Assembly (NCBI GenBank): GCA_024508675.1
Contig: JANINQ010000008.1
Coordinates: 1-64,000 of the forward strand
Length of the DNA stretch: 64,000 nt
From: Afipia sp.
Lineage (GTDB): Bacteria > Pseudomonadota > Alphaproteobacteria > Rhizobiales > Xanthobacteraceae
Direction: 5' to 3'
Below are positions 62,120-64,000 of the stretch, piece after piece. The position numbers and the translations under genes are program-made. The notes beneath the pieces were generated by a model. That model made no database searches. It saw only the letters and a list, made by a program, of their open reading frames with translations, and was not told where the DNA came from. Every line of letters begins with the position of its first letter. Within the stretch, counting starts at the first letter, position 1.

Positions 62120-64000
62120 TCAGTAGGCGGCGCTTTTGGCGTTGCTCTTGGCGGCGGTTTTCGCCGAGGACTTGGCCGCCGGTTTCGCCGGTGCCGCAAC
62201 ATCCCATCCGCCAGCCGGCGCGCCGCTGGCGGTGGCCTCGTCGGGCTGCACCTCGGCAACGAAAGTCTGCGTCGCAAGTTTCGCCGCGGCGAGCGACTGG
62301 GCATCGAGACGCTTGGCAATGTCGTCGCGCTTGCGTCCGGAATCCGCATCGCCCTGCGCGGCCGCCAGGCTGAACCACTTGAAGGATTCGGCGAGGTTCT
62401 GTTCCACGCCGATGCCGCGCGCATAGAGAATGCCGAGATTGAACTGGCTGTCGGCAATGCCGCGCTCGGCAGCTTTGCGGAACCATTGCGACGCGCTCTT
62501 GTAGTTCGGACCGGCGCCGCCGCCATCGGCATCCAGCACGGCGAGATTGTGCATCGCCTTGGCGCTGCCCTTCTCGGCGGCGTCCAGATAATACCGGCGC
62601 GCGGTGTCGATGTCCTTCTTGAGGCCAAGCCCCTTCTCGTGAAGTGTGCCGAGGCGGAAGGTTGCCGGAACAATTCCGCCCTGCGCAGCGCGCTCGTACC
62701 ACTTCGCGGCCGTCGCGTAGTCCTGTGCAACACCTCTGCCTTCGGCGTAGCGGATGCCGATCTCGAAGGCCGCGCCGGGATCGCCCTTGTTGGCCGCGGC
62801 CCGCAGTGCGGCGCTGCCGATGGATTCGGGCAGCACATCCGCGACTGGCGTGAACTTGATTTTTGCCTTCTCTTTCGCGGGAGCGGGCGGAACAACAGGC
62901 GCGCGCTCCTGCGGCGTGACGATCGAACCTGTGACGTCGGGTGCAACAGGAGCCGCCGTCGGCGCGGGCGCAGCGACAGGCTCAGCCGGCGCCGTGGCGG
63001 GAAGCGCAGGCATCTGAGGCACGGAAATAATCTGCGGTCCGCTCATCGGCGACTGACGCGTGATCAGGGTTGGCGATGTCATCGACGGCGTGATTGCAGG
63101 CGCGGCGTCGGAGCGTGGGCCGTTCTCCGACACAGGCGGCGGCGCAGGTGCAACGCTGGATTCGGCGGGAAGCGAGGAGTTGCCGCTGTCATGGCCGCTG
63201 AGCAGGTTCATGCCCATCTTGACCGTGCCGAGCACGATCACCACGACGCTGGCCCCGACCAGCAGGGCGCGGATTTTCGAGGACAGCCCCGAGTCGCCCG
63301 ACGTTGCAGCCTTTGCAGCGCTGCGTGCGGCGTCGTTGAGGGCGGTAACGCGATTCTGTTTTGGGCCGGTAGATGCAGGAGGCGCAGCGGCAGCGGCCTG
63401 CGCGGCGCGGCGCGCGGCCTGAATGAAATTGGTCGAACTGACCGGCTCCTGCTTGCCTGCGGAGATTTCGTTCAGCACGTCTTCCGACGCCGCGATCCTC
63501 TCCGACGGGCTGGAGCCCGCTCGGGTCTGCATCCGCGTGCCGGGCTCGAGCGGGTGATCCGGCGGCAGGCTTGGATCGATCGGGCTGCGCGGCGATGGAG
63601 GCGGGCGCACCGCTGCAACGGGGGCAGCCTGTTCGCTGGCATCATAGGATGGCGCGAGCGCGGGCGCCTGGACGACGGGCGGCGCGGGTGGTGCCGATGC
63701 GACCGGCGCGCGCGCAATCGGAGCCTGCGCCGCAGCGGGATTCGGCATTTCGGGGCGCGGCACCGGGGCGAAAGAACTGGCCGAACGCGAAGGCTCTGGC
63801 GCGTATGCTTCGCGTGTGCGGGGTTCGGTCACCGCAGGTGGCATTTCGCGTGCCGCCGGGACAGAGCGCGCGTTGCGCAGATCACCCTCGATCTGGGTTA
63901 GACGATCGACCACATGACCGAGCGTGTTGTGAACGGCCTCAAGCGAGTCCTGGGTGTTACGGTTGGTTTCCGACTGGCTGAAGCGGATGTCGGAGAGTTC
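62120..64000 (-). CDS. PodJ-like protein with Sel1 repeats, C-terminal part
   Basis: The frame is open from the window edge at 64000 with no start required, so the gene continues outside. The N-terminal part here is predicted helical, coiled-coil-like (SLEAVHNTLGHVVDRLTQIEGDLR). A long Pro/Ala-rich linker follows, then a transmembrane segment near SKIRALLVGASVVVIVLGTVKM, a second Pro/Ala-rich region, and about four Sel1 repeats such as AAFEIGIRYAEGRGVAQDYATAAKWYERAAQGG. This layout resembles PodJ, a polar localisation factor. No peptidoglycan-binding domain is seen at the C-terminus, which instead ends in an Ala/Lys-rich tail. Confidence 0.82.
   Translation of the reverse strand, partial: ELSDIRFSQSETNRNTQDSLEAVHNTLGHVVDRLTQIEGDLRNARSVPAAREMPPAVTEPRTREAYAPEPSRSASSFAPVPRPEMPNPAAAQAPIARAPVASAPPAPPVVQAPALAPSYDASEQAAPVAAVRPPPSPRSPIDPSLPPDHPLEPGTRMQTRAGSSPSERIAASEDVLNEISAGKQEPVSSTNFIQAARRAAQAAAAAPPASTGPKQNRVTALNDAARSAAKAATSGDSGLSSKIRALLVGASVVVIVLGTVKMGMNLLSGHDSGNSSLPAESSVAPAPPPVSENGPRSDAAPAITPSMTSPTLITRQSPMSGPQIISVPQMPALPATAPAEPVAAPAPTAAPVAPDVTGSIVTPQERAPVVPPAPAKEKAKIKFTPVADVLPESIGSAALRAAANKGDPGAAFEIGIRYAEGRGVAQDYATAAKWYERAAQGGIVPATFRLGTLHEKGLGLKKDIDTARRYYLDAAEKGSAKAMHNLAVLDADGGGAGPNYKSASQWFRKAAERGIADSQFNLGILYARGIGVEQNLAESFKWFSLAAAQGDADSGRKRDDIAKRLDAQSLAAAKLATQTFVAEVQPDEATASGAPAGGWDVAAPAKPAAKSSAKTAAKSNAKSAAY

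Noticed and set aside
1..64000. CRISPR arrays, insertion sequences, prophage or plasmid genes
   Set aside because: No regularly spaced repeats, transposase, integrase or replication-protein motifs were seen on either strand.

Overview
The window looks like a core-chromosome segment of an alphaproteobacterium of the order Hyphomicrobiales, most likely the Nitrobacteraceae/Bradyrhizobiaceae (Bradyrhizobium, Rhodopseudomonas, Afipia type). The grounds are the high GC content with GC-rich third positions, a GcrA cell-cycle regulator, a class I lysyl-tRNA synthetase, an alpha-type SAM-II riboswitch, the double-length dCTP deaminase, an OpgC-family glucan acyltransferase and the palindromic intergenic repeats typical of that family. 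This placement is inferred from gene content; no database was searched. I see no insertion sequence, prophage, CRISPR array or plasmid function.

Layout. 1-2157: end of an aerobic benzoyl-CoA (box) pathway operon (boxB partial, boxA). 2154-4533: SDR oxidoreductase with a GFA-type zinc protein, and a polysaccharide deacetylase. 4746-9557: an OmpA-like protein, a small membrane protein, a DinB-like protein, a UPF0104-type membrane protein and a PhoR-like kinase. 9681-14489: gcrA, then argD-argF and hslO, then apaG. 14725-17626: an acyltransferase of the OpgC family with two SGNH-hydrolase-fold proteins. 17631-21053: phzF-like gene and metZ behind a SAM-II riboswitch, with dcd divergent. 21063-25415: LysR regulator/acyl-CoA dehydrogenase pair and a MATE pump. 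25422-29128: EAL protein and a group of small genes ending with ogt. 29266-29339: tRNA-Gly(CCC). 29381-33936: old yellow enzyme, cupredoxin, DUF4142 protein, ECF-type sigma factor, panE, PRC-barrel protein. 33949-38495: MFS carrier, FAD dehydrogenase, ClpP-like secreted protein, SCO protein. 38486-44999: NfrB-like glycosyltransferase, solute-binding protein, membrane protein, lysK, Cys-tRNA(Pro) deacylase, S24 repressor. 45218-48289: DUF952 protein, pyrD, DinF-type MATE, small membrane protein. 48354-56883: a dispersed ligase/exonuclease/helicase/phosphoesterase DNA-repair set. 56890-60194: LysR/EamA pair and an NRAMP-related transporter. 60191-64000: TIGR02186 protein with a TauE/SafE exporter, and a PodJ-like Sel1 protein running off the window.

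How the genes work together. argD and argF overlap and act in arginine synthesis. metZ is controlled by S-adenosylmethionine through transcription termination, and the phzF-like gene 9 bases downstream probably shares that control. The OpgC-type acyltransferase and its two SGNH partners form a compact three-gene unit that could decorate periplasmic glucans; one SGNH protein keeps the catalytic residues and the other has lost several, which is the most interesting candidate for an undescribed pairing. The four repair genes belong to one known functional set but are split by an unrelated methyltransferase and a solute-binding protein. Two of them (helicase and phosphoesterase) have start codons buried in palindromic repeat DNA.

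Limits: family calls rest on motifs read by eye; transmembrane and signal-peptide statements are from hydrophobicity inspection; starts were chosen from ribosome-binding sites, overlaps and family length.
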